This document shows, one piece after another, positions 10,684 through 22,960 of a stretch of 64,000 bases of DNA. The position numbers were made by a program, and so were the translations under genes. The notes beneath the pieces are model-generated. The model worked only from the letters and a program-made list of their open reading frames with translations. It did not search any database and was not told the DNA's origin. Origin of the DNA: Symsagittifera roscoffensis (Eukaryota > Xenacoelomorpha > Acoela > Convolutidae); assembly GCF_963678635.1 (NCBI RefSeq), contig NC_087062.1, positions 560,001-624,000 of the forward strand, read 5' to 3'. Positions within the stretch are counted from its first letter, which is position 1. Each line of letters starts with the position of its first letter.

Positions 10684-11820
10684 TTGATTATAGGGGACAG
10701 CCTGATACGAGTGTTGACGCGAATCCAGGCGCATTGGCAGGTGGGAATCTTGATTTTTTCCGGTGCCGCAACACCCCAGATATTGGCGTCGTTAGAAATG
10801 CTGGAGATGGCGAAGATGTACACGGTCACACTGATGCTAGGAACCAATAACGTGTCCAGAGGCAAGCAGAGGAAAAAAATGGGGCTGCAGGAGAAGATGA
10901 GTTGTAGTCATGAGGAATTGAGGATCTTTCTAGATTCAGCCATTCTCACTATTTGCACCGACCCTTAAAACATGATGGCTGATCAGAACGCGAGGGAGAT
11001 GAAATCATCAGGCAAATCCAGCAGAGAAGCGTACTCCCCGTGAGACTACTCGACGTGGCAAGCATGATGGATTACTCCCTTCCGGATGATGCGTCTTCGG
11101 ATGGTATTCATTTCGACAGGCCCAGGGGTATGGAGTGGCTGAACGGTGTTTTCCAAAGGCACATAAACCTTCAGGAGTCCGACCTGCTGGAGAATGACCA
11201 GTTCATCTTTGTTCCATCCCCAATACCTCCCTTCTTCGCTGCTAGGCTTTTGTCCGATCGTTTGGGAGGAAGGACCGATTCGAGAGAAAGCTCAGGGAGC
11301 AGCAGGATTAGGCAAATAGGAGCCACAGCGATGGAAGAAGACGAGGAGGAATCGTTCACATCCCAGATCTCGGTAGTGTCCTCCGTGGTGGTGGTGGACA
11401 AAAAGAAGACAGAGAGACAGGGAGAGGCGAGCAAAGCCCGACATCTAGAGAGAATAAAGGACCTAGACATTGAAGATCTTGCTTGTAGACAAGAGTTGGC
11501 GGAGGTTCTGGGGCTTAAGAAAGTGTCGCACGATGAATTGAGCAGACATCACTGTGTAGATTCGCTAAAGGCCCACGAAGCGCTTTTCTCGAGATTCTAG
11601 ACACTGGAAACCGCAGACCTAACAGGAATACCACAAAAATCGATAACGGACCCAGTCAATTACAGGCCCCTCAAGCAGATAGAGAGTCAAGTTCTAATCG
11701 TGGAACCTCCCAAGCATCGAACGGACATAGTCAGGATCAAAGTGGCAATACCTGAACAGCTAAGGATAGTCGAAAAGTCTCGTGAGCCTAAGAGCATGGG
11801 GATCCCGGACACTTGATACC
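10684..11820 (+). pseudogene. SGNH/GDSL-hydrolase-like domain, broken by frame changes
   Basis: The parts of an SGNH hydrolase appear in order. Block I IIGDSLIRVL is near 10,687-10,715, an LMLGTNNVSRG segment (block III-like, Asn in the oxyanion position) is near 10,830-10,860, and DGIHFDRPRG (block V, Asp-x-x-His) is near 11,095-11,130. Blocks I and III share one frame, which ends at 10968; block V is in another (11040-11600). An acidic and serine-rich tail follows, and the frame continues past a TAG at 11600 to about 11815. SGNH enzymes hydrolyse esters. In mobile elements such a domain is known next to a coiled coil in ORF1 of CR1/L2-type LINEs, so a LINE origin is the alternative to the LTR element. 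Confidence 0.55.
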
Positions 11821-11980
11821 TGGGCCCAAAGCTCGCCGAAGATCCAAGGTATGGTAGATCCTGTGGGACTTCACAACTAGCAAAAACCTTGGCCGTGTAC
11901 AATCGATCAGAGCAATCATCGTGGCAGGATCGGACTTCGCGTGGATGTCGCCGAAGTTATTTTGGCCAGAAAACCTAGTG
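11821..11980 (+). pseudogene. Trailing fragment of the SGNH-bearing ORF
   Basis: Reading continues in shifted frames. One includes IVAGSDFAWMSPKLFWPEN (about 11,917-11,970), which looks like genuine protein. It stops abruptly where the CCTGCTG microsatellite starts, so the element is truncated there. Confidence 0.4.
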
Positions 11981-12082
11981 TGCCTGCTGCCTGCTGCCTG
12001 CTGCCTGCTGCCTGCTGCCTGTGTACCTGCTGTCTGTGTGCCTGCTGCCTGTATACCTGCTGCCTGCTGCCTGCTGCCTGTT
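11981..12082. repeat. CCTGCTG heptamer microsatellite
   Basis: About a dozen copies of CCTGCTG, interrupted by variants such as CCTGTGTA and CTGTCTGTG. It marks the 3' break point of the preceding element. Confidence 0.9.
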
Positions 12083-13639
12083 AAAACGAAAAAAATATAT
12101 AAAAAAATAAAAAGAGTACAAAAAACTATAAAATCAGTAGTAATCATCACCCCAGACGAAATGCGATCCAACCCTCCCGTCTGTTGTTGTTACTGATATT
12201 GTTTTTGCAGGCTTTTTTATCAAGCAGATCGTTATGATCAATATTGTTGCCTTTTTCTGGTGTCTGTACTGTAGGGTTATTTGAGTATTTAAGCAAATAA
12301 TGCTAATTTGCGCTCAATTCCGAAGGATCACGGGATTAGACCAGAAGACAGATCCGGCAAGCATTGCAAGGAGCCAATAAAAAAGTCTCAGGGACAACAA
12401 AACCGACTGTTGGGTATTTCTTAAAAGTTTTGTAACCGTTTTGGTACAGAAAGTACGATATTAACCTGCGGAGGACTCGACAGTGTCTGCACTGTAGTGC
12501 CCTCCACCGAGTTGCGAAGTTTCGAGTTAAGCACCTTAATTCGTATTTTAAACGGATCCAGAGGGGTTTAATATTAATAGAACTACTATTTACACTGCTT
12601 ATGTTAAAATTCCTATATCCTTTTTCAGTAGAAAAGATCGTAAATAGAACGATTTTCAGGGTCAAAACAGTGATACTTTGACTTCCCCACAAATCGCGAT
12701 TTTTGAGATATCGATATTTTTGGAACGGAAAAAAGCGCTCAATTAAAGAGTTACATCGTTAATGTACTAAACCCACTATTGCAGCTGGTTAAATTTAGTT
12801 TGGACGTGGTTGGAGCTAATTGGGTGCCGAAATCCGTTTTTTCGTGATTTTTGAAATACGAAACGCAACAAAATAACAATCTTTTTCAAAAGTTTTGAGT
12901 TAGGGCGATAAGCGTTGTTGTTCGTTAAAAAAAACTAGTGGATCGACAGGTTTTAAAACCCTTTTGCCAACAACCTTCCTGGATCCAGTAAAATCGAATT
13001 AACGAATTGCATTTAGTGGATTCATCAATAGCAATGTTTGATTTTTGGCAAATTTTTTAACTGAAACATTTTAAATTGAGTTTTTTCATTAAACTAGAAA
13101 AAAATATACGCCTCATGAGCTGTGATTGATAATTGTTAGGTCAATAAGCCGAGAATTGCGAAAACAATTAGGCAGACTTTAAAAGTTTGAAAATTGTTCA
13201 AATTGAGCAAAAGACGTTTTGCTTTATAACTTTGGAACAACTGGATGATCCATTTCCTTTTAGAATGGTTAGATTAGAAATTAAGTAGGCTTAAGCTAAA
13301 GCTCAACATTTTTAAAAAATTGTTTCTAGCAAAACCACCGGTTTTTGAAGGTAGACCTTCACGTTTTGAAAAAAAAAATGTTGGAAAGCCCTCATTACCC
13401 TATCAAACGGTATCAACAGTTGAATAAGGCAATTTTATTATGTTTTCGACAATGACGAAGGGTTAAGGATTATTGAAAACGACAAATAAGTCAGAAATAG
13501 GCCGGTTAAAAGACCCTTCACTTTTAAGGGAAAATGTTATACAAGCAGTAATTAAGCAGCTTAGTTCAATCCTGAGGGGTCTGGAACCAGTACAAACCCT
13601 TCCTGGCTAATTGATTTTGCAATTTAGGCTCTGAGACGG
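12083..13639. other. No gene seen
   Basis: AT-rich sequence with short A/T runs. The longest open stretch (12336-12692, minus) has no recognisable domain and normal noise composition. Nothing else supported. Confidence 0.5.
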
Positions 13640-13872
13640 GAGGGTCTCGGGTAATATTTTGGCCAACCCGGAAAGGTCATATTTTGCATATCTGGAGGGT
13701 TCTGTGTTTCGCCAATCCGGCGGAGGGGTCCTAATTCAGATGGATCCTTTTTTTTGCCAATCCGGAAGGGTGATATTTTACCTAGGAGGGGTCCTGTTTT
13801 TTGCCAATTCGGATTGGGTCCCAATTCGGAGGGGTCCTGTTTTTTGCCAATTGAGAGGGTCCTAGAACGCCG
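13640..13872. repeat. Degenerate GC-richer minisatellite
   Basis: The words TTTTTTGCCAAT, CGGAGGGGTCCT and AATTCGGAT recur several times in different order. They form an imperfect tandem array with a unit of roughly 45 bp. Open stretches on both strands here are artefacts of the repeat. Confidence 0.7.
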
Positions 13873-14351
13873 ATCGAGAGGAACCAGAGAATTTTTTTAA
13901 CGAGCGCAAACGCAAGGAACCTGGTACGCAGGTAAACGAAAAGAAGATATAGAGTGAAGAGTATTAAGATATTAGGAAATAAGCAGACCAAGAAAGACAG
14001 GAAACCAGTGACTGCACTGGTAACTTGCCTTTAAATAAAAACTGAAAAAACCATAGTAAAACCAAAACAGGTTTAACCCCGTAGATTCGAAAGAAGAAGG
14101 AAGATAGGTAACACAGAGCTTGGTGGGTGCAATAGCCTCCTAGTTGAGAAAAGTACTGCCTTAAAGTTTTGTCTGTTTAGTGCGGCACTAAACAGAAAAA
14201 GGACATTCTTCAGAAACCAGCTCGGCTATTAAATCCCAACAGACCGATTGCAATACACATACATTTTTTGGTTGTCTCTTCTTTAAATTGAAGAAAACTA
14301 TTTTTTATTTCTATTTATTATTGTTCTGGATTCTGCAGTGAAGTCAGAGAA
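13873..14351. other. No gene seen
   Basis: Unique-looking AT-rich DNA between the minisatellite and the large inverted repeat. Confidence 0.5.
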
Positions 14352-16817
14352 AAGGGAACGGTCCGGAGTTCTGCTCCAGAATTGTTATTTTAACAATTTT
14401 CAGCTTCATGGAATGGTCTGAATTTGGTTTATTAACATCCGGGTTATTTTTCAGGGTAAGAGAATCTAGTAGTTAAGGAAAGGGTCGAACCTCTCCGATA
14501 GCTAGGATGATTTTCTCAACTGTTGAAAATCAAACGTGACATATAGCATAATGACCAGCTGTGATTTTGGGAGTGACCTCTTGATCTATCTAGAGAAATT
14601 GAGACCCACCCATGAGGTCACTAATTTCAAATATTATTAAGTTAACTTGAGCGGTTCAAGTGATAGCCTTAAGATAGTAACGTTTTTGTTCACCCGATGT
14701 TATGAGACTCAAAAAGAATGGCAATGTGAGAGACGATCGAAAGCTCATAAGGTTCTACTTTTACGTTAACCAATCGTTACAAGATTAACCTTTCCTTTCC
14801 CTCATTGGTTTGTGCTTCTAGGCGTATGTTACCACGTCGTGTCGAATTTCCCGTTACAGGTACAGCCCGAGGAGCCAAACTCAGTATGCGCTATAATTAC
14901 TTCTCGAAACTTAGTGCTCACCAATCGCATAATGACAATTCTATACATCGTATTGAGTTGTCCTTTTATTGAATAATTCAGGTAAAAAGTTTTCGTAATT
15001 CACTTTTCCAGTAGTAAAAAAACAAATCCAAATTCTTGAATTCATATAGCCATTCCCATTCATCTCCTTTTTTTCTGTAAATGTGGAACAACCGAGATTT
15101 TTATTCGAATTGAGCTTGGAAACTCTGAGCTATTTTATTGACTTCACTACTAATCAAATTAGCGAAAAAACCATAGAAAAAAACTACAGATAAAAACGAT
15201 CTAGTCTGATGTAATATTAGAAATTGAAAGATTTTTTTTACTAAATTTATACTTTTTTTGTTCAATGAAAATTTAACGTCTGCAACTTATGAAACGTTTT
15301 CTTTAAGCAGGATTTAAAACTTATTTAGGGAAAACTCCATGAGAGTGATGATTACAGCATTTGCATGCTACTGCTAGCGACTTTTCATATTTTCATTTCA
15401 TTTTCACTATGTAGTACACTAGGGGACCATTTGTAGTGCAAGAAGTTTTTGCTTTCTAAAATGCCTCTTTTCGAATATAGTTTTCACAACGTACACTGGG
15501 AGTTTAAAAAAAAATTCAGCAATTGACCTGCTACCCTCTATGAAAATATTAAAGCTTGTTTATTGGGACCTACCAGTTTTTTCCGTGTCTGAAGTTTCCA
15601 GTGATCAACAGATCCACCAGATTTAACAGAACATGGGAAACTGCAAAAAACAGCTGAGTTTGATAAAAATCGACTAACCGAACAATTCAACTTTATCGAT
15701 TAGAGTGTTCCACATGGCATGACAGCTTTTTGTCTCCGCTTACTGGAGAGAAATTTACTGCCATGTAAACCGTCAAAACCAAGCTCTTACCTGTTCTTGG
15801 ATGGTAGCTCAGATCATATAATCTTGATTTTTTGCTTGAATTTTGCTTAAGCCCTCAAGGAAATTTACTTTAAATCATCCTTGAAAACAGGCATTCTAGA
15901 GATTAAACCTCCGAATTTGTGTTTTCAAATATTGCACTAGTTGTTCAATTTTTTTTAGCGTTCAAAATGTTGCACAAATTTTCTAATATGGCAACCAAAC
16001 ATACTGAAAATTGTATACTCAACTTTTCGAAGAAAACAATATCAGGTCTCATTGGACAGAAAACATTTTGGATTTTTACCTGGAAGATTATCACAACTTC
16101 AACTCCTGAATGTGCTTGACGGATTCACTGGCACTGTGGATAGCCACAGAGAAAATGATGTCATCTATCAAATTTCAAAAAACATTTCAAAGTTCCAAAA
16201 AGAGCCACAAAATTAAATCTTAGGTGATCTACATCAGTATGAGATGAACGACGGAAAAACATTGAACTGGAAGAAAAACCTCTTTTCTGAAAGGCAAGAA
16301 AGAGTGGTAATCAATGATAGCAGATCAAAATGGAAAATGGTCATAGTGGTATTCTCCAAATTTTTGTCCTTAGTCCAAGGTTATTTATAATGTACTTCAA
16401 CTCAATGCCAGATTCAATAGTTTCATATTTTTAATTTTTTACTGACGATGCGAACTTATACCGCAAGATTAATCAATAAATGGACGTTAAAATCTTTTAA
16501 GAAGCTCTTAAGATGCTGGAAATTTGATCAAGAAACAACCTTTTGTTTTTCAATAACAACAAAGTATACAGATCACGACTGCAGATATAAGCGCTGACAG
16601 TTTTAAAAAGTTATTGCCTCTTCGGAAAAAATTGGAAAAATAGACAAAAAAAACCTGGGATATATAATTCAGAGTCAACTTTTGTTCGAAGCACCTAACT
16701 TCACCAAAGGTAGAAACTAACTCAATCATTGCACGTTTTCATGAGGGTTTCAACAAAATGACTACACCTGTGTTTTTGAACGAATGCAAAGGACTCATAT
16801 TGAATTTTGCAACCAAA
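14352..16817 (+). repeat. Left arm of a large inverted repeat
   Basis: From GGGAACGGTCC (14,354) to GCAACCAA (16,817) this arm matches the reverse complement of 18,153-19,900. Examples are the pairs at 14,821-14,990 with 19,160-19,440 and 16,680-16,815 with 18,155-18,295. The arm holds about 830 bp (15,597-16,428) missing from the right arm; the edges of that stretch share AGTTT, which suggests a microhomology deletion in the right arm. No coding sequence recognised. Confidence 0.85.
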
Positions 16818-17389
16818 AATAGTTTTTATAAAATCTGTTCGATGACACTGTACCAGTTTGATGAGTTAATCGATTTTCAATGAGGATGTTGTTCGGTCTG
16901 TCCGGAGAGTATGTGCTATTTGTACATAATGCCAGCGAAACAAATTTTGTGGTTCGATAAAACGAATTTTGTATTATGATGGTCGAGTCATACTAATTAG
17001 TAATTCTGACAATTAAAGTGCTTATTTGAAGAAATGAACAAACTAGGAAGGGTCAGTTCGGACTGACATGTTGACTTTTAAGATTTCGTTCAAAAAGGAA
17101 GACACGTGACATTTTTTTTCGCGACCACTGGAAGGCGTGAAAGTCATAACAACGATATTTGCTTGTCAGAACAACGAGAAAACGCTAAACTAAGAAGATT
17201 GAAAAGACAATTTCAACGATCGCGAAGATACGAGAGCATGTCGAAAAAACGATTGTACTGTCACAATTATTACCGTGCTGATTTTATCAGTTGGGAAGGC
17301 TGAGAGCCAGGATTGCAACTCTTCCCAGTGCTGAAGAGAGATCTTAACTGACGAAGACACGAATCCGAAAGGGTTTTCCTGTCATCTGA

Positions 17390-17850
17390 AAAACTGCAAT
17401 TTTAACAATTTTTATCTTCCTGGACAGCCCTGATTTGAATTTACTTAAAATCTGACTCAATTTAAGATAATGAGAAGCTAGGAGTTGAGGGGAAGGGTTG
17501 ATTCAATTCCGATGGTTGGATGATTTTATCTACTGAACAAAACAATAGTAATATAGTAATAACATAGTACCCCAGATCTTAGGCGTGACCTCGTGGTCTG
17601 GGGAAACTGAGACCCAGCCATGAGCTCGCTATTCTTACAAGCAACTCAGTTATTATGAGCAGTTTGCCGATAGCCTTTAAGCAGTAATAATTTTGTCGAA
17701 CCAATGTTACGAACACCATTTTGAACTGGCTATGGCATAGACGGTTAAAAGCACGTGATACTCTATTTAGACGCTACCCAGTCGTTTTAGATTCTAACAT
17801 TACTTTCTGTCTGTATTTACTTCCGGACGAATGTTAAGCCAGTCTGTTGC
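17390..17850 (+). repeat. Third, diverged copy of the inverted-repeat family in the spacer
   Basis: This stretch parallels 14,390-14,830 in direct orientation. Shared segments include TTTTAACAATTTT followed by CTTC(C/A)TGGA, a GTGACCTC...GAGACCCA(G/C)CCATGA(G/C) block, and GATAGCC. It is more divergent than the two main arms, so the family was already in this locus before the arms arose or inserted. Confidence 0.65.
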
Positions 17851-18152
17851 ATCTCTGATTGTGTTTTCTATCTTCGAGATAGACAGTTTTTTATCACTTT
17901 TTTTGTCATTTATCCTTGTGTCTTTGTTCTTTAATTCGTAGAAACTTCTTCGTTTTTAGAACATAACGAAATAACCAATTCGGAACCTTGTTATCATTGT
18001 TTTTTCTCTTCTACAGTGTTTCAGTGTCGATAGCTCTTGCTTCCGCAGTCTTTTTCTTCAGTTTGACTCCTTCAAACCAGTAACCATTTGAGTTGCTTTC
18101 TGTTGAACGTTTTTCAATAAATTACTATGTTTCTTGAATCGCGGATACCAAG

Positions 18153-19900
18153 CTTGGTTGCAAAATTCAATATAAGGCCGTCTAAGTCCTTTGCATTCGT
18201 TCAAAAACACAGGTGTAGTCATTTTGTTGAAACCCTCATGAAAACGTGCAATGATTGAGTTAGTCTCTACCTTTGGTGAAATTCGGTGCTTTCGAACAAA
18301 AATTTACACTGAATGATTACTCCCAGGTCTTACTCCCAGATCTTTTCTGTAGAGGCAATAATTTTTTAAAACTGTCAGCTCTTACATCTGCAGTCGTGAT
18401 CTGTACATTTTGTTGTTATTGAAAAAAAAAGATTGTTTCTTGACCAATTTTCCAGCATTTTAAGAGCTTCTTAAAAGATTTTAGCGTCCATTTCTTGATT
18501 AATTTTGCGATATAAGTTCGCATCGTCAGAAAAAAAATAAAAATATGAAAACTTCAGACACGGAAAAAACTGGTAGGTCCCAACAACCAAGCTTTAACAT
18601 TTTCATAGAGGGTAGCAGGTCATTTGGTGCATTTTTTTAAAACTCCCAGTGAATGTTGTGAAAACTATATTTGAAAAGAGGCATTTTAGAGAGCAAAAAC
18701 TTCTTGCACTAAAATTGGTCCTCTAGTGTACTACATAGTATATATAAAATCAAAGAATGAAAGTCGTTAGCAGTAGCATGCAAATCTTGTAATCATCACT
18801 CTCGTGGAGTTTTCCCTAAATATTTTTTAAATCCTGCTAAGAAAGCGTTTCATAGGTTGCAGACGTTAAATTTTCATGGAACAAAAAAAAGTATAAATTA
18901 TAATATAAAAATCTTTTAATTTCTAATATTACATCAGACCAGATTGTTTTTATCTGTAGTTTTTTTCTATGGTTTTTTCGCTAATATGATTAGTAGGGAA
19001 GTCAATTAGTTAGCTCAGGGTTTCCAAGCTCAATTCGAATAAAAAACTCGGTTCTTCCACATTTTCAGAAAAAAAGGAGATGAGTGGGAATGGCTATTTG
19101 AATTCAAGAATTTGGATTTATTTTTTTACTACTGGAAAAATGAATTACGATAATTTTTTACCTGAATTATTCAATAAAAAGACAACTCAATAAGATGTAT
19201 AGAATTGTCATTATGCGATTGGTGAGCACTAAGTTTCGAGAAGTAATTATAGCGCATACTGATTTTTACCTGAATTATTCAATAAAAAGACAACTCAATA
19301 CGATGTATAGAGTTGTCATTATGCGATTGGTGAGCACTAAGTTTCGAGAAGTAATTATAGCGCATACTGAGTTTGGCTCCTCGGGCTGTACCTGTAACGA
19401 GGAAATCGACACGACGTGGTAACATACGCCTAGAAGCACAAACCAATGAGGGAAAGGAAAAGTTAATCCTGTAACGATTGGCTAACGTCAAAGTAGAGCC
19501 TTATGAGCTTTCGATCGTCTCTCCCATTGCCATTCTTTAAGAATCGCATAACATCGGGTGAACAAAAATGTTACTATCTTAAGGCTAACACTTGAACCGC
19601 TCAAATTAACTTAACAACATGTGAATTTAGTGAACTCATGGTTGGGTCTCAGTATCTCTAGATAGATCAAGAGGTCACTCCTAAAAACAAAGCTGATCAT
19701 TATGCTATATGTTATGTTTGTTTTTGTACAGTAGAGAAAATCATCGTAGCTATCGGAGTGGTTCGACCCTTTCCTTAACTACTAGCTTCTCTTATCCTGA
19801 AAAATAACCCGGATGTTAATAAATCAATTTCAGGCCATTCCATGAAGCTAAAAATTGTTGAAATAACAAATTTGGAGCAGAACTTCGGACCGTTCCCTTT
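18153..19900 (-). repeat. Right arm of the large inverted repeat
   Basis: Reverse complement of the left arm. It lacks about 830 bp of the left arm and has a private 108-bp tandem duplication. With those two differences removed, both arms are near 1,640 bp. The spacer between arms is 16,818-18,152. Confidence 0.85.
19158..19373. repeat. 108-bp tandem duplication in the right arm
   Basis: TTTTTACCTGAATTATTC and the following bases to GCGCATACTGA occur twice, with GATGTATAG at 19,194 and again at 19,302. The copies differ at few positions. The open stretch 19195-19422 only reflects the repeat. Confidence 0.9.
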
Positions 19901-21030
19901 TGCACAATCGTTGCAACTCGGAGAACCTTTTTTCTTCCGTGATTTTCTGATCACACTTTATGTCAATACTGCCGTTTGCCACGTCTGCCGTCTTATTTCT
20001 CACAGCGAAACTCTTCATTCTCATTTAAGTGGTTTTAAATTGTCGCAAAAATAGTTGATTGTTATGCGTCTTCAATTTGAATGAAATTGAAAAAAAAATT
20101 TTTCATGCATTTCGACCTCCACTTTTTGGCTCAAAATGCAATTAATGTCGACAATGTTTATTTTTAGCGTATTGTACGCTTCTTTTCTTTCGAATAAAAC
20201 TCGACGGCCTTCTGTTCAAATGGCACAAGGGCCACTCTACAAGATCTAGCAAAATGAATGGTTAAAAAAAAACAATACTCTCATTCTAACCCTTGAAAAC
20301 TCGTCTGGTGATATAATTTTGGGAAAAAGATTGCAAAAAGCTCTTAAAACAAACAATTGCGAGCCAAAATTGAAACAGTATGACTTCCATACTGTATCAG
20401 TAAAAAAATGTTTGAGGTAATCAGTAAAAAAAATGGAAAAGGTAGCAAATAATTGGGTCCTTGCATAAAACCTGGCCCATTCCTGACCTTAATGCCACAC
20501 TGCTGACTTTTATAAAATGCATGCATCTCAGAAAAACACTTTCCAAATAATTTAAAACATGCAAATGTCAACCGGTTTGTAAGTCTGGAGATATGCTCCT
20601 ACAATCTAATTACCGCCCAATAAACAAGAGAGTTAGAAAGATAGATTTGTGTTTCCCCCTCATTTTTTTAGAGTTTCTACTATAGCCCGTGTCTCATTCG
20701 ACCAGAGTCGAGTCTTATACGAATAAAAAGACGCGTCCGATACGTTTAAATGAATAGTAACGACATTGATGGCGTTTTGAGCCAAAAAGTGAGATCGCAA
20801 ATGCTTGGATTCATTATTTTTTCACTTTCAATTCAAATTGAAGACAAGTAACAATCAATTGATTTTGCGACAACCAAAAACCGCGACAAATTTTGCGACA
20901 ACTAAATCAGATTAAAGAGTTTCGCTGTGAGAAATAAGACGACAGATGTGACAAACGGCAGTATTGACGTAAAGTGCGATCAGAAAATCTCAGAGGAAAA
21001 GAGATCTTCCGAGTTGCAACCATTGTGCAG
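19897..21030. repeat. Small fold-back element with inverted arms of about 320 bp
   Basis: TGCACAATCGTTGCAACTCG at 19,899 pairs with CGAGTTGCAACCATTGTGCA ending near 21,029. CAATACTGCCGTTTG, TTATTTCTCACAGCGAAACT and a TTTTTGGCTCAAAA block are also repeated inverted further in. Arms are about 19,897-20,215 and 20,700-21,030, with a loop between. The element begins exactly where the large inverted repeat ends. No coding capacity seen, so it is probably a non-autonomous DNA transposon. Confidence 0.75.
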
Positions 21031-21632
21031 CTACAATTGTTATTAGATCAGTGTCACGAATCTGGAAGGCCGCGAGCGAGGTTTCAACCCTTCTCCAAGG
21101 AAGGCGCTTCCTCAGTGAAGACAGGGAAATGGGGAGGATCCGAAGTTTTAACTTCCTGGAATGGCCTTCACGTGATGAAAGAGATTCCCGATTTTTTGAA
21201 GCCTGGGGAACATCTAAATTGCATTTTCTCAGACTGTAGGAATAAAATATCAAACAGAGAGAAGAGTATTGAATGAGAAGACAGTGTTGATTGATTCCAT
21301 AGAAAACTGATGATTGAGGGTTCAGGAAGCGGTCGGTTCCCTGATTCGTCATTTATCTTGATTGGTTACTTAATGCCCTTTTATCGCTAAAAATTAAAAA
21401 TCCAGCGAGAAAAATTGCAACTGTGGTAATGAACATTAATAATTCATCGATAGATTTCGATCGCTGTCTTTATCAATTTTGTAGCTATTTTTCAATGTGA
21501 ACTCATATAGGGCAGCTGTTCTATCAGGATCAGCTGTGTCCCAAATGATTTGTTATGCATTAGAGACTCCTTCTGTGCCCCGAAATTTTACAAGGATAGT
21601 TCAAGACTCATCAAGAGTTTGGGAAAATGGTC

Positions 21633-21988
21633 TGTGATCGAAACATTGGACTGCAATAAAGTGTTGTTTTTATGTACATTCAGTATTATCAATGTTAAGA
21701 ATCAAATTATTTTTTCTAATAAGTGAATGTGCTTGTATTCAGGGATTCGACCCCCTACCGACCCAAAGGGTCCCCCCTTTGTACTATTCTGTGATCGAAA
21801 AATTGGACTGCAATAAGTTGTTGTTTTTTATGTCCACTCAGTATTATCAATGTTAAGCATCAAACATTTTTTTGTAAAAAGCGAATGTGCTTGTATGCAG
21901 GGGCGGATTTTGTAAATAAGCGAATGTGCTTGTTTTCAGGAATTCGACCCCCTACCGACCCAAAAGGTCCCCCCTTTGTACTATTTTG
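21633..21988. repeat. 156-bp tandem duplication
   Basis: CTGTGATCGAAA starts at 21,633 and 21,789. Both copies run through CAGTATTATCAATGTTAAG and GAATGTGCTTGTAT. The CGACCCCCTACCGACCCAA block follows directly in copy 1 (about 21,748). In copy 2 it is displaced into the MITE-containing stretch (about 21,945). Confidence 0.8.
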
Positions 21989-22313
21989 AGATATCTATAT
22001 TTTGGTGACGGACCCTAAAAAATTCGGATCCTTCGCTGCCAATATATACTAATTTTGAAGGGGGGGGGGGGGAGCGCGCCCCAAAAAACGCAATTTTTTG
22101 GTCAAAACTTTCCAAAAAGTGCCTATAAACGCCTTTTTCGTCTTTTTCAAAATTTTGCATGCGGCGCCGAAAGTTTCACCAAAACAGGGGTCTTTTTAGT
22201 GATTTGGAAGAGCTCGAAAATTCAATTTGAACGACCTAAAAAAGGTCCACAAAACTTTCGAAAATTTTTTGAAAATCCGCCGCCCTCTCAAGAAAATCCT
22301 GGATCAGCCCCTG
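21898..22313. mobile_element. Non-autonomous hAT-type element (MITE), 416 bp
   Basis: The ends are CAGGGGCGGAT (21,898) and ATCAGCCCCTG (ending 22,313), an imperfect terminal inverted repeat of a form common in hAT elements. It is flanked on both sides by the identical 8 bp CTTGTATG (21,890-21,897 and 22,314-22,321), the target duplication length of hAT transposition. It carries a G-run near 22,060 and no transposase. The open stretches 22055-22345 and 22227-22490 are not considered genes. Confidence 0.85.
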
Positions 22314-22321
22314 CTTGTATG

Positions 22322-22960
22322 TTTATTGAACAAGTATCAAGTTAAGAAGTCAAGTCCTAGAGTAACAAGCATGCATGCATTGTTCTCATGTGCACAGGTA
22401 AATGAGGGCGGATTCATTGGAGATTCTGGTAATCATAGCCTCGCCTTAATTAATGAAAGAATCCAAAAAATCCAACTGCTCCCTAATTAGTGATGGTTTT
22501 GCGTTTTAAATTTTGATTGATTCTTCTTCTGTTGTCGCACAAAGAAGAAAAAAATCGATCAAAAAGTTTCGTTGTGTTACCCTCAGAATTTTCAGCACCA
22601 TAGCTCAAATGTTTTTGCCTCAAAATAAACTAGTGTGACTTGGTGGCAAATTATTTGAAAATTTATCTAGAAATTCACCATGAGTTTTTGTCTCGGAAAA
22701 TGGATACGTATTTCTTTTTTTACTTCTACTTCTACTTGGACTTTTTTACTACGTTTTTTCAAAATCTCTGGCCCAATATCCGCCCTCTGTGTTTGATTAG
22801 ATCAAGCAGTTTCTGAGTCTCTGTTGTTAAATTTGAGTCGAGTTTGAGTGATGTACGGGGTATTAGTGAGTATGGTCAGCGGAACAATGTTTTGGTGATT
22901 GTACTTGAACTGTTACGAAGTTGTTGTTTGGTCACAATGATTGAGGCTGTTTAAACTGAT
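22322..22960. other. No gene seen
   Basis: AT-rich spacer. It probably includes the 3' untranslated region and downstream flank of the minus-strand MACPF gene. Confidence 0.4.

Noticed and set aside
11981-12082. Link between the CCTGCTG microsatellite and the GCCTGCTGACC hairpin of the PolB element
   Set aside because: A shared heptamer only; the arrays have no other similarity and are 28 kb apart.
12336-12692. 118-codon minus-strand ORF
   Set aside because: No domain, splice site or conserved composition; length expected by chance.
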